Below are positions 13,701 to 22,749 of a stretch of 64,000 bases of DNA, one piece after another. The notes under the pieces were generated by a model. That model was not told where the DNA came from. It did not search any database and worked only from the letters and a program-made list of their open reading frames with translations. The stretch lies in contig NC_036447.1 in assembly GCF_002775205.1 (NCBI RefSeq), positions 13,684,501-13,748,500 of the forward strand. Direction: 5' to 3'. This stretch comes from Xiphophorus maculatus. Its lineage: Eukaryota; Chordata; Actinopteri; Cyprinodontiformes; Poeciliidae. Position 1 is the first letter of the stretch. Each line of letters opens with the position of its first letter. The position numbers and the translations under genes are program-made.

Positions 13701-15681
13701 GTGACGTCAATGTTCTTCAAAGAGGCGAAAATGTGTATTTGTAAGTAAGTGTTGCGAATTAGCTATGGCTATATATACTGTGATGCAGGCCATTGGTTGT
13801 TTTGATGTTTTTTGTATCTGTCGCTATCAAACAATAAAAAAAAATCTACAGTTAACTCGGGCTCAGGACCTGGGAAAAGAAATCATTTAAATGAGACATT
13901 AAAAGTCCCAAATTAATGACATTCATGTCCGTTCTAACTGTACGAACATAAACTCATGTCTGCCACTGTTGTTACTGAAACTTTGGGGCTGAAAAAAGTC
14001 CTCTGTGTCTTGCAGTGGTTCAGGCCGTCACCACATGCTGCCCCTCCTGTCCTCTCTGTCCTCTCTGGTCCTGTACCTCCGTCGGCTCCAGCACTCTGCG
14101 TTCCTGTCTCTGTCCCGGCAGCTGCAGTCCTCCGAGGCCTGGCGCCTGCTCTGCCACTCCAGCCTGGCGCTCCTCATCCTGTACAACCGAAGACGCGAGT
14201 GCGAGGTCTCCAAGTTGACCATCGCCGAGTATCGCGTTCGCGTCACCCCTCAGTGCCCTGTCCCCGTCCCTCCTGGTGCCCCCCCAGCTCTCACGCCGCT
14301 GGAGGCTTCCCTCTCCCCGTTTGAGCGACTCGTTCTTCCTCATCTGCCTAGAGTCGGGGTCCAGGGGAAGCGCGGGCGCATCCAGCCGCTCATCCTCCCC
14401 CCACACTGCGAGCCCTGTCTGGAGCTGCTCCTGCAGACCCGTCATGATGTCGGCATAGACCCCGTCAACCCGTACATCTTTGCCCGCCCCTACCACTCTC
14501 CTGCCACCCCTCTGCGCGGCACCGACCTCCTCCGTAGCCTGGCCCGCTCCAGCGGCACCCGCAACCCCAGGGCCTTGACCCAGGCCAGGGTCCGCCGGCA
14601 GGTGGCCATCCTGACCCAGCTGCTGCTGCTGGGGGAGGGAGAGGAGCCGGGGCAGCCAGGAGGCGGCGCTGTGGAGCGGCTGGAGCACTTCCTAGAGAGG
14701 GAGTACCACGTGACGCAGATCTGCACCGGAATCGGCCAAGACCCGGGTTTGATGGGCAGAGTGGGCCGAGTGGTGCTGTGTGGGGAGAGAGACGGCGTTC
14801 TGTTCAGAGGGATGAGCCTGAACCACATCTGCCTGGAGCTGGATGGTGAGACAAATTAACAGAAACATGATGAGTCAGTTCCAGGATTAGTGTTTTATTG
14901 TTCCTTCCTAGGAGAAGATTTTTGGGTGAAATTATATTTTAATGATTTTAAGTCTGTAAGGCGTCTGGTTCTGATTCCAAATTTGATTTCCAGTTTTGTC
15001 AGGAAACTCTGCGGACTCTTTCTCGGAGGGAGACTCGGATGGGGAACATGTGAAAGAGAAGCCCCTGGTGACCCCCCCGACCTCTGCTCTGAGCCCTCCA
15101 CCCACCCTGCTTTACGTCAGGAAAGGCAAAAACAACGGCAGGGTGGGGCGGCCCAAGAAGATCAAGAACGTCCAATCAGCCTTTTCCCCGCTGCTCCCTC
15201 CTCCACCTCTTCCACCTGCAAACCGCAGGAGAGGCTCAGGTTGGCCCCGTTACTACTGTTACACTCAGCAACGTTTTTATGAAATCCAAAGATGCAGACA
15301 AAATAAGCAACATTTTCAATTCAAAAACCCTCTTTGCTGCTAAGTTATTGAATAAATGGACACATGAACTCAACAACAAAGACATTGCTTTTAATCTACA
15401 GTATTTCCTCTCTCTCCTACATTGCAGGGAAGCGAGGGGTCCTGAAGCGTCCCTGGTCAGAGGCGGAGCGTGCAGCAGTTGAAGAGCATCTAACCAAAAA
15501 CATCAATGAGCTCCGTGTCCCCGCGAAGGCCGACTGCGAACGCTGCCTGCAGCAGTGCCCTCTGTTGGTCAACAACCACCGTGACTGGCGAGCGGTCAAG
15601 TTCTACTGTCACAACCGGATTCAGCTGCTGAAGAAAAACCAGCGGCGTGAAAGCCAACCACAGCCGCTCACCGTCTGCTGA
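1596..15681 (+). CDS. Nine-exon chimeric gene: SET-like half, C2H2 knuckle, Crypton-type recombinase-like region
   Basis: Exons read in one continuous frame through GT-AG introns: 1596-1681, 8266-8360, 8682-8763, 9496-9859, 10494-10568, 11614-12710, 14016-14845, 14994-15239 and 15428-15681, giving about 1042 residues. Exon 8 could instead begin at 15003, removing three residues. Order: basic N-terminus (RGRGCGRKRKG, about 28-38); Ala/Pro/Thr-rich linker; C-terminal half of a SET-like domain (about 165-209); basic NLS-like run (about 287-306); C2H2-type knuckle (C384, C387, H397, H401 or nearby His); acidic region (about 525-599); tyrosine-recombinase-like region (about 600-877); C-terminal PWSEAER...HNRIQ module (about 965-1030). 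The recombinase and C-terminal modules resemble multi-copy fish proteins derived from Crypton-type elements; this rests on memory of the family. The intact splice-connected frame, CpG promoter and poly(A) signal argue for a functional host gene, probably nuclear. Function unknown. Confidence 0.8.
2241..4530. repeat. Long TG/purine-rich simple-sequence tract in intron 1
   Basis: About 2.3 kb in which nearly every run is (TG)n, (GA)n or (G)n on the plus strand, with very little C. Short pure runs such as (TG)8-12 alternate with GAGAGGGAGGGGGAG-type segments, without one fixed period. It explains the Cys/Val-rich open frames on plus and the His/Thr-rich frames on minus, which are not genes. Confidence 0.85.
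5013..5453 (-). mobile_element. Decayed hAT-type non-autonomous element
   Basis: The ends are GCCTGTCACAATAACAAA at the left and the inverted GCATGTCACAATGAACAATA at the right, matching the two termini of the better-preserved copy at 41209-42464 in reverse orientation (TAATCGCATGATAAA also recurs). The interior is AT-rich and non-coding. Sits in intron 1 of the chimeric gene. Confidence 0.6.
7221..7345 (-). mobile_element. 5'-truncated tRNA-derived SINE fragment
   Basis: Read on minus, it has a degenerate B-box-like TTCGATTCC, then TGGTCTTGGGCCATTTGCTG, a Y-rich segment and an A-rich tail at 7221-7240. It resembles the tail half of the SINE beside it (7366-7566), but clearly diverged. Confidence 0.5.
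7366..7566 (-). mobile_element. tRNA-derived SINE
   Basis: On minus it begins GGGCGTGCTGTAGTGGCGTA (A-box-like) and carries GGGTTCTACTCCCGGACCC (B box), then the CATGTCTTCCCTTTTCTCC body and an A/T-rich tail near 7370. The same family recurs on plus at 35301. GAGGAT-type matches flank both sides, a possible target duplication. Confidence 0.7.
8266..8763 (+). CDS. Exons 2 and 3 of the chimeric gene
   Basis: Exon 2 (8266-8360) follows a TTCTGCAG acceptor and ends at GTATGT; it encodes a basic stretch, then VKVFVTHTEEESVPEQ. Exon 3 (8682-8763) follows CTCGCAG and ends at GTGAGT; it encodes DRKEGGESKRPSLDAPSY. The frame is kept through both junctions. Intron 2 (8361-8681) is TG-rich. No domain is recognised here; the segment is charged and probably disordered. 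Confidence 0.65.
9496..9859 (+). CDS. Exon 4: Ala/Pro-rich linker and C-terminal half of a SET-like domain
   Basis: A TTTCCAG acceptor and GTGAGA donor bracket 121 whole codons plus one split codon. The first two thirds encode a low-complexity Ala/Pro/Thr/Ser linker. The end encodes NCRIREVHCGSQVRLVVIAI and then RDITKGEEITVDYSL, matching the C-terminal part of SET domains, where the consensus is R-D-I-x-x-G-E-E-(I/L)-x-x-D-Y. The usual N-terminal part of SET (the SAM-binding G-x-G segment) is not seen in exons 1-3. Methyltransferase activity is therefore unlikely from this protein alone. Confidence 0.7.
10494..10568 (+). CDS. Exon 5 of the chimeric gene
   Basis: A 75-base phase-0 exon between CCTCAG and GTAAAA encodes GFRATVSPAQPECNSDSENS followed by NNMKK. 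It links the SET-like exon to the large zinc-knuckle exon in frame. No domain is recognised. Confidence 0.6.
11614..12710 (+). CDS. Exon 6: NLS-like run, C2H2-type knuckle, acidic region
   Basis: This 1097-base exon follows GGTCCAG and ends at CTGAG|GTAATT. It encodes a Gln-rich start, Ser-rich stretches, a basic cluster (RGRALRRRKKRRG), the knuckle CEHCGRHFRSLGRHLDKHH, and a strongly acidic C-terminal part (EEEEDMEDV, KEEESKEEEELEVV-like runs). The knuckle has only nine residues between the second Cys and first His, shorter than a classical zinc finger; short C-x2-C-x(8-9)-H variants occur in related fish proteins as I recall them. Suggests a nuclear protein. Confidence 0.75.
13200..13440. 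repeat. Probable MITE remnant in intron 6
   Basis: It begins GGTTCACACTGCAGGC, a terminus seen in several teleost MITE families, followed by poly(T) tracts and TCAGATTTATGCCACTTCCA-type sequence. The opposite terminus was not found, so the identification is weak. The rest of intron 6 shows no coding signal. Confidence 0.35.
14016..14845 (+). CDS. Exon 7: tyrosine-recombinase-like (Crypton-type) region
   Basis: A CTTGCAG acceptor and GTGAGA donor bracket 276 whole codons. Recognisable family blocks are LALLILYNRRRECEVSKLT (the RRR-x-x-E box with the first catalytic Arg of tyrosine recombinases), CLELLLQTRHDVGIDPVNPY followed by IFARP, and the helix block ARVRRQVAILTQLLLLG. Where the family normally shows H-x-x-H ... 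Y-Y, this protein has FLEREYHVTQICTG, so the nucleophilic Tyr appears lost. The region is therefore probably a DNA-binding or scaffold fold rather than an active recombinase. Base composition is notably GC-rich compared with flanking introns. Confidence 0.7.
14994..15239 (+). CDS. Exon 8 of the chimeric gene
   Basis: Encodes an acidic then Pro-rich linker (NSADSFSEGDSDGEHVKEK, then TLLYVRKGKNNGRVGRPKKI). The GRPKK element resembles an AT-hook. Two acceptors are possible, TTTCCAG at 14993 and TTTTGTCAG at 15002; both keep the frame. The donor at 15240 (CTCAG|GTTGGC) is weaker than the others in this gene but joins exon 9 in frame. Confidence 0.6.
15428..15681 (+). CDS. Exon 9: C-terminal PWSEAER...HNRIQ module and stop
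   Basis: The exon follows ATTGCAG and ends at TGA (15679-15681). It encodes KRPWSEAERAAVEEHL, VPAKADCERCLQQCP and DWRAVKFYCHNRIQLLKK. This block of a tryptophan-acidic start, V-P-x-K-x-D-C-E-x-C-L and a W-x-x-(I/V)-K-x-Y-x-x-N-(K/R)-I end is typical, from memory, of the C-termini of Crypton-related fish proteins. Its function is unknown. Confidence 0.75.
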
Positions 15682-16790
15682 GAGAGCGGGAGACCCGGGG
15701 TGCTTTTTTTAAATTTTTTTATTTTAAATTCAGAGCAGCCAATCTTATCACATGCTGGCCTGCTTTCCTTAAAACGGATACATTTGGAGAGTCCTTATTT
15801 CACTAACTCTCTGAGAGTGGACCTTTTTGTTTTACAAAAGAGAAAAAAAAATCTTCTGCTCAGTTTTAAGGTCTTAAATTAACACTAGAGTGAGTATGAT
15901 GTTCCTACTCTGAAAGCTGGTTGGATGAAGAACAGTGGAAGTGGATCGCAGCGTCTGCCACTTCCTGGCTGAGTTCGTGTAGAAGGATGTAATATCCTCT
16001 ATCCAGAATACATACACTATAGAGATGTGTTAAAAAGAAGGGCAGCTGATCCCTACTGTGTTGAACAGACTTTGTGAAGTAGCATTAGTCTTCAGAACAA
16101 TGGGAGACGTTTGTAGGACATGGCCTGTGCTCATCGTTTTCAACTAAGATTTCTCCTAAGATAAGCTAGTTCTTCTTTTCAGACAATTGACTGTGCTATT
16201 CTTACTATGGTTTAAGTGATATTTGGACCTTTAATGACACACAAGGTACTACATTTCTAAAGTAAACCCCCCACTCCAAAGAAAACACAACATTTCATCA
16301 GCATGGAGCTAAGAGTTTGGTACTTAGAGTTCACAGCTTCATAAAGTCCAAAAAGTTTTAAACTGCTGTGAAAGCCTGTTGTCTTTTGTCTGCTTTTCAG
16401 TCTGTCTGAGTTGTGTTGCTGCCCTGAGCAACTTTATTTGCTTTATTTTTCTGCTTGTTGCAGAATTGTTTTTTAAAGCCTCAAGAAGGTGCTATAGGCC
16501 AACAAGCTATCATTATATGTGTAAAGAGGTTTTCCTTTGGTTGTGTTAATGTTAGTGTAAGGGCATTTATTGGAGAAATGAAAACATATTGTGTTGTCTG
16601 CAGTCCTCCCTAGAGCTCCTCCTGTCATTTTGCTCCACCAGATTTTTGGTTTTGCTCCAAATCTGCGTCTGTCAGACTAAACCCTCCACTAAAACCTCAC
16701 ATCAGATACTTGAAGTTATTTCAGTCTTTTTCAGAATATCTTTCCTCCTGTAATGCTCTAGACTGGCCAGTTACACTTGTACATAATAAA
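15682..16790 (+). other. 3' UTR with AATAAA poly(A) signal
   Basis: AT-rich DNA without coding potential follows the stop codon. The first good AATAAA is at 16785-16790, which would give a 3' UTR of about 1.1 kb. The poly(A) site itself is inferred. Confidence 0.5.
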
Positions 16791-16800
16791 TATATTACCA

Positions 16801-18440
16801 ATATGCTAACTGGTTGCTCGAGTTACTGTTGCGTAGTTTTTCCTGTCCACTTCTGAGTTCATGCTGCGTGTAAATAAGCCTGTTTTGTAAATACTCCTCA
16901 GAGAATCAAAGGAAAAACACAATGTATGACATGACCTGGTTATTGTGTTATGTTTTTTCTTTTATATAAATCTTATAAAAAGTTAAAGCTTCATTTGTGT
17001 TGTGGGTATTTATTTCACTGGAAATTGTTTCGTTGTGCCTATATTAAGGTTGCACGATATCTGTAGTATCGATATCGGCTGATGTTGGTCATGTTTCAAC
17101 ATATTCCTCAAATATATTGCAAAAATCTCTTGGTATTTCTAAGAATTGGTCATGCTCGTCAAAGTTCCCAGTGTTTTTGGTGAAGAAAGAAGTACAAGTA
17201 ACCTGTCCTACCATCACAAACCTCAAGTCTTTTGCCATTTGAGCCAGAATTAAGTTAAAAGCAATTTTAATATAGTATTTATATATTTTCTTCTTTTGCT
17301 CAATAAACTAAATTTACAACATTTTAATGAAATGAACAAAATAGCCGTGTAGAAAAGGGATCAGTAACTATTTATAGGTCAGAATCATAAACGGGGTTTC
17401 ACTGTTTGGCCCTACTAAAGCCACACAGTTTCCTAAAATGTTTTGGCCGATTTCTTCCTATTTTCTTGGTTTTGTTCCTCAGCAACATGAACAAGAACAT
17501 GGGTTCAGTAGTACTTTGAAAAGGCGTGTTTGTTTAGCAGATTTTCATGACTTGCTGTGCTGAAGTCACTGAATGCGTCAATCACTTTGCTGCTGAGTTG
17601 AGTTTGCACCATCCCTGAATTATGTGCCACTCTTTGGACGCTGCCGAACGGTTGTTATGGTCACTTGTTCACCTCAAGGTGCCCTTAATTGATGCTGCAG
17701 TACTTTTTTTACAAGTAGTTTTGGATTTCTTTTAAAACTCCACCTACATCCTTCTTGCTATTTGTAGTGAGAAAAATCTGCAATTTCAGTCCAGTCTTGT
17801 TTGTCCCAGGTTGAGCTGTTTTGAGATTTCTATTTATTGTTCCAGCTGTAGTTAAGTTATTCTTGAAGGCCCATTTTATCAAAAAGGCACCAAATTAGCA
17901 GAGCTACAAAGAGGGTGAAGTAAGACATGCAGAGAAAATCTCAAGGTTGGCAACCAAATCCATCAGTGATTTTATCAAGAAAAAATAATTCACATCAAAC
18001 AAGCAGATGGTTGCCTAAAAACACAAAATTATATGCATAATATGCCCATAAATCAAAGTAAATTAGCTAACATCTTCAGCCTTCTGTTCCACTGTTTGGC
18101 CCATTAAAAACAATGCTAAAGAAGTTTAGATATGGTAATATATTCTGTTAAAACTTACTGGTCCATATTAAGACCTCTAAAACTGTCTGCTGTAGCCCAG
18201 ATGCAGTTATTACTGTAAACACTAGAGGGAGGCATTGAACTGTAAACTAAACAACAAAAATCATTGAGATGTATTTTGTTAGTAAGCAGTTAGTTAATTA
18301 TATCGTTATTAAATCAGATTTATGATGCACTAAACCTTTTGTGGCTTATTCTCGTAGAGAGTGTCAATAACTGTCTTCTGTTATTTGTCCAGTCAGCAGA
18401 CGTCCCAATGATTGTGTCCTACTGACCCAGAGAGACAGAT
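16801..18440. other. Intergenic DNA without recognisable genes
   Basis: AT-rich sequence after the poly(A) signal. A GTTGCACGATATCTGTAGTA segment at 17049-17068 looks like the end of a decayed DNA transposon. No open frame with a domain and no exon-like signals were found. Confidence 0.5.
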
Positions 18441-18456
18441 ACTCGACCATTTAGAG

Positions 18457-18680
18457 CAGGGGTGGGCACTCCTGGTCCTCGAGGGCCGGTGTCCTGCAAC
18501 TTTTAGATGCATCTCTACTTCAACACACCTGAGTCAAATAATGAGGTCGTTAACAGGACTCTGGAGAACTTGACTGCACTTAGGAGGAGATTCAGCTGTT
18601 GGATTCAGGTGTGTTGGACCAGGGAGACATCTAAGAGTTGCAGGACACCGGCCCTCGAGGACCAGGAGTGCCCACCCCTG
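18457..18680. mobile_element. hAT-type palindromic MITE (224 bp)
   Basis: Nearly mirror-image ends: it starts CAGGGGTGGGCACTCCTGGT and ends with the reverse complement, the inverted repeat extending about 40 bases (CCTCGAGGGCCGGTGTCCTG). Perfect 8-bp target duplications ATTTAGAG flank it at 18449-18456 and 18681-18688, the length expected for hAT transposases. Confidence 0.9.
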
Positions 18681-18845
18681 ATTTAGAGGCTCAGGAAACC
18701 TTTGCAGGTGTTTCGACATTTTTAACTGACTGGAGTGTGACACCACTATATTCCAGTGTTCAACTTTTTCTCAATATTCTAGCTTTCCTCCAACTACATG
18801 GCGTATATATCACATACGTAAGAAAGGTCTTGAAATGATTCATAG

Positions 18846-18848
<3 letters not shown>

Positions 18849-18930
<82 letters not shown>
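18849..18930. repeat. (AT)41 microsatellite
   Basis: 82 uninterrupted bases of alternating A and T. Such runs extrude cruciforms easily and are hypervariable. The Ile/Tyr open frame across it is an artefact. Confidence 0.98.
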
Positions 18931-18933
<3 letters not shown>

Positions 18934-18939
18934 CACAGG

Positions 18940-21722
18940 GAATTTTCCACCGTCAGAATGTTGAAATACAAATTCAGAATAAGTGATTTTCTCTACTTTT
19001 CCTTCAAACTTTTCAACTCATCAGCAGATGTTAAGCCTTGAAATTAAAGTAAAGTGTGGAACGGTTTTTTTGCCTGCAGAGATTTGCCTTCACACAGAAA
19101 TTTCTCCTAACTCAAATTCATTCTGAAAGCTGAAAAGGTTTAGACAGGTCTATGACTGTAAAAGCTCGATTTGCAAAGTTCCCTTGAAATTCTTAATAAT
19201 TTAAAAAATGTGTGGAATCTGATTATAGAAGAAGCTGAATGTTTCTTTCATTCTGCTTTTTTTCTGATTGAAGTAAACATTTCATGAAAATGCAACAAAG
19301 TGTGCCAGGAAGTTGGTGTAAATGCAGATCCGTGGAATATCAACTTCATGTTAAATTGGCCAAAACAGATTCCTTTTTTTTCATTCTTCTCCAAAAGGTG
19401 GTAGTAAAGGGACAAAAAAACTCATAATTTTGTCAATGAAGCCTGTTCAGTTAATACAAGACCTAGAAAATGTAGCCTACCTTTTAGAAACCCAACAGCT
19501 TATTCTTAAATATTGACATCTACCAGGCTGCTCAAGATTCACAGTGAGTCTCATGAAGTCTCAGTGGAGGACTTGTGGATGGATACCTGCTAGAAAAGGT
19601 GGACTGGTGCAGTGACTGTGTGATTGGCTTTGATTCTCAGCTTCTTCAGAGAGCGTCTTGAAGAAAACATGAGTCCCAAACAGCTGGAGTTGAATTTGCT
19701 GTCTTCTCTTCCTACTTACAGAATATGTGAGTAGGTGGAGGGGTGAATGTGAGGCGTATTTAAAGCTCCTCACTCTGCTTAGAAAACATGTCAGGGCATC
19801 GACTAGACCAACAACGTTCCAGGTGGAGCAGGTTTGGAAATATACGCATTAATACACACACTAAAATCTTAACTCTCTAATTAATGCCAAAGGTCACTTT
19901 TGGCTTCCTGAGATAAACTAAAGTGCATTTAAAATATAAAGCTTTATAATTTACCTGATGGCCAACTTATAAGGTATAGAGGAGAGGAGATTTTTTTTTT
20001 CCTGAGGTGTGGAAGGAATCTGTGGTGGGTAGCGTGGATGCTGAGCTCATCTCTGCAAGTGGAAAAAGGTAAATGTGCGTCTGTTGATCCGACTCAGACA
20101 TTTCATACAAGTTAGGAGGAAAATAAAGTTAGCACGAACTTTAAAACCTTCATTCTGCTGCAGTATTCTGAGCACGCTCGAGTCACCATACATGCGTCAG
20201 ATGATAATAGATGATTTTATAGTTTTCTTTAACTGAGGAGCAGCTGCATGAGGAGCTGCCAAGGTGGCAGCCAGCTGACCGGGTGAGGATGCACAGAATG
20301 TGCTGTGCTTGGAGACAACTGACCTGCAGAAAACAACCACACTGCTAATTTCTCCTCCTGTTCTTCGTCAGTGAGTGACTGCTGAATACTTTAGGGCTTA
20401 ACTATAGATATTATTGTCTGACCCCCTGTTTCTCCTCTTACTAATTTTGTCTTTTCCCCTCAGTGCATTGTACCAAGTTCTCTCATCCTCTGCCGGTCCT
20501 GTTTCTTGTTTTCTTCGGTCTTTCTGAAGGTAAAGACAAGGTAAACTTTAAATATGAGTTTGCCTGCATCCTGCCTGCATTTGAGTCGACCTGCAGATGT
20601 TGAGTGTGTCACAGTCCCAGTCTCAGTATTTTGCTGGGGCTAAAACATTTTTTAACACACATTTATACACATAGTTGTAGTTCTAACCCATTTCCAGCCA
20701 CTGTTGTATTTCATTGTGGGTGGATATTCTGATTTGTATACATCCGTATTTGTTTAATTATGTGGTTCTGTGGTAAAGAAGAAAAGAGTACAGAGTTGGT
20801 CCTAATTTGCATTTGAATACCTGCAGAGATTTCATATCTGGCTATTTCTGGCTAACACAAACAGCACTGTTCCTGCGAGGAAACAAGTAGTTCAGTTGTT
20901 ATTGCACAAATGTGTGAAATATATGATGTACCAAAATTTGGTTTCACTTGCTTGGTTCTTGGTTAAGTGTTCTGCTAAAGCAAACCTTCTCCCGTTTCAT
21001 TTATCAAAAAGGAAAAGAAATCCTTTCACTTACAGAATGCATCACAGCAATCAGCCAGGATCTTATTTGAACAATATCTCTTATTTATCTGCACGCCTTG
21101 CTTTGCCCACAGGCTTATTTATGTTCCCTATTTCTCATATCTTCGCATTTCCTGCTGACCAATTCTCCAGTTGGCATATAAAGCCTTCGCCTGGAGGAAA
21201 TTGACTTCCTCCTCTCCTTCTGGTTTCTAACTTTAACATTTATATGCATTTCACATTTCCATGATTCTCACCTCACATGCAATTAGTGTGCATCTTCCAA
21301 ACCCTCTCATGCCCCCACAGGATGTCTCACTCTGCACTGCACTCGCAGTAGCAAACATGTTCATGTTATCGTAATCCGTGCTGATGAATGAATCTGGCGG
21401 GCGGCAACATGACGTGGACATTTGTTTGGTCCTGCAGGAAACGTTCAGCTCGCTTCAGGGACCGTCACAATAATTCCCTCATTCGTCACGAGTTTTTAGA
21501 ATTAAACCACCGTGGCGATCCCTCAGCGAGTTTCACTGCGTGGCTCCTGATCTGTGGAGCCTCGGGGCGGCTCTGCTTCAGTCCGCCGCTCCTCCTGCAG
21601 GTTTCTCGGCTCTTTCTGCTCACATCCTGCTCTGTCTATATGCCCTGAGTGACAGACGGTCCCTGCCGCAGCAGGATGTTGAACATGAAAAGCTCTGGCT
21701 TCCTAAAGTGGCGTTATCCACG

Positions 21723-21756
<34 letters not shown>

Positions 21757-22410
21757 ATTCCTAAGCTGTGACGTAGCTGCGGCTTTTGTTCCAGCACATC
21801 CAGCTGGAACAAAAACTGTTAAACAAGTGTAATATGTTTGTGCTGATGAGCGTTAAGAGGTCGCTGCGTTGTGGTTCAGATAGTGAGAGGATGAACCCTT
21901 AATACCCTCCAGCCCTCCATTTAGCGTGAAAGCAGGGTCATGCTTGACTAAAAAGCTTGGGAGATGGGTTAATTGGCTTTTTTATTTATTTATTTATTTT
22001 TTGTTTATAATTATTTGTGCAGAGTTGCCGGCAGTTTCTGAGAGAATGTCGTCTCTTAATTAAACAACACAGATTTTAAATCCTGACGTACGGTCCTTGG
22101 GGAAAGACTTGCAGAGATAGAAATTGGTTTAAGCCACTGGTTTTAATCCCTTAATATAAACAACAAATGCAAAATAAAAATGTAGTCCTGTGCACTCCCC
22201 GAGTGAATGTGTCCAGTAATTTTGTCAGAATGTTTTATTTTCAGAATTTTACAGAAATTTCAAGATGTTATATTTACACTGAGGAACATTATTAATTTAA
22301 CAACTAATAGAAAATGTTCACTGTGCAGTAGATGTGTTTGGTGGGACCCAATGAAGGCTCATGGAGGGGATTTTTGGAAGTGCAGGAATGTCCTGATTTT
22401 GGCTTTTTAG
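18940..22410. other. Intergenic DNA; one exon-like segment, no gene confirmed
   Basis: Mostly AT-rich. A stretch near 20464-20529 is bracketed by CCCCTCAG and GAAG|GTAAAG and could be a 66-base exon. 21390-21700 is locally GC-richer but has no recognisable protein. A (GTT)n microsatellite lies at 21722-21756. Confidence 0.45.
21722..21756. repeat. (GTT)n microsatellite
   Basis: About eleven perfect TTG units. Intergenic. Confidence 0.95.
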
Positions 22411-22418
22411 TCCCTCGC

Positions 22419-22746
22419 TAGAGTCAAACCCGAGGCCCGGGGGCCAAATCCGGCCCGTCATAAGTTTTTACGTGGCCCTCTGGAGCCTGGAGGGCCATAA
22501 AAATGGAAACTTAAAAATAACAGCTGTGTGCTGAAATATTATTTTACAAATCAAAGCAGTTTTCTTTTCTTTCAAATTACATCAGCATGAAAGACGTTTC
22601 TAATTATGACATTTTCAGACATTCTGTTATAAATGGCCCCTTGAGAATATTATTTAATTTCCCTTTGGGATTAATAAGGCATCTTTGAATTTGAATATTT
22701 CTAATTTTGATTTGACCCTAAATGAAAATGAGTTTGACTCCCCTGC
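22419..22746. mobile_element. hAT-like MITE with GGCCCGGGGGCC core
   Basis: The left end is TAGAGTCAAACCCGAGGCCC, the right end is GAGTTTGACTCCCCTGCTC. AGTCAAAC and its complement form degenerate terminal repeats. The GGCCCGGGGGCCAAATCCGG segment is typical of a widespread vertebrate hAT MITE type. The target duplication is not clear. Confidence 0.55.
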
Positions 22747-22749
22747 TCT

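Noticed and set aside
14020..14688. 222-residue minus-strand frame opposite exon 7
   Set aside because: Shadow of the GC-rich exon 7; low-complexity translation and no independent gene signal.
18835..19041. Ile/Tyr-repeat frame
   Set aside because: Translation of the (AT)41 microsatellite.
21388..21764. GC-richer stretch with 86- and 74-residue frames
   Set aside because: No domain, no splice-consistent partner, ends in a (GTT)n microsatellite.
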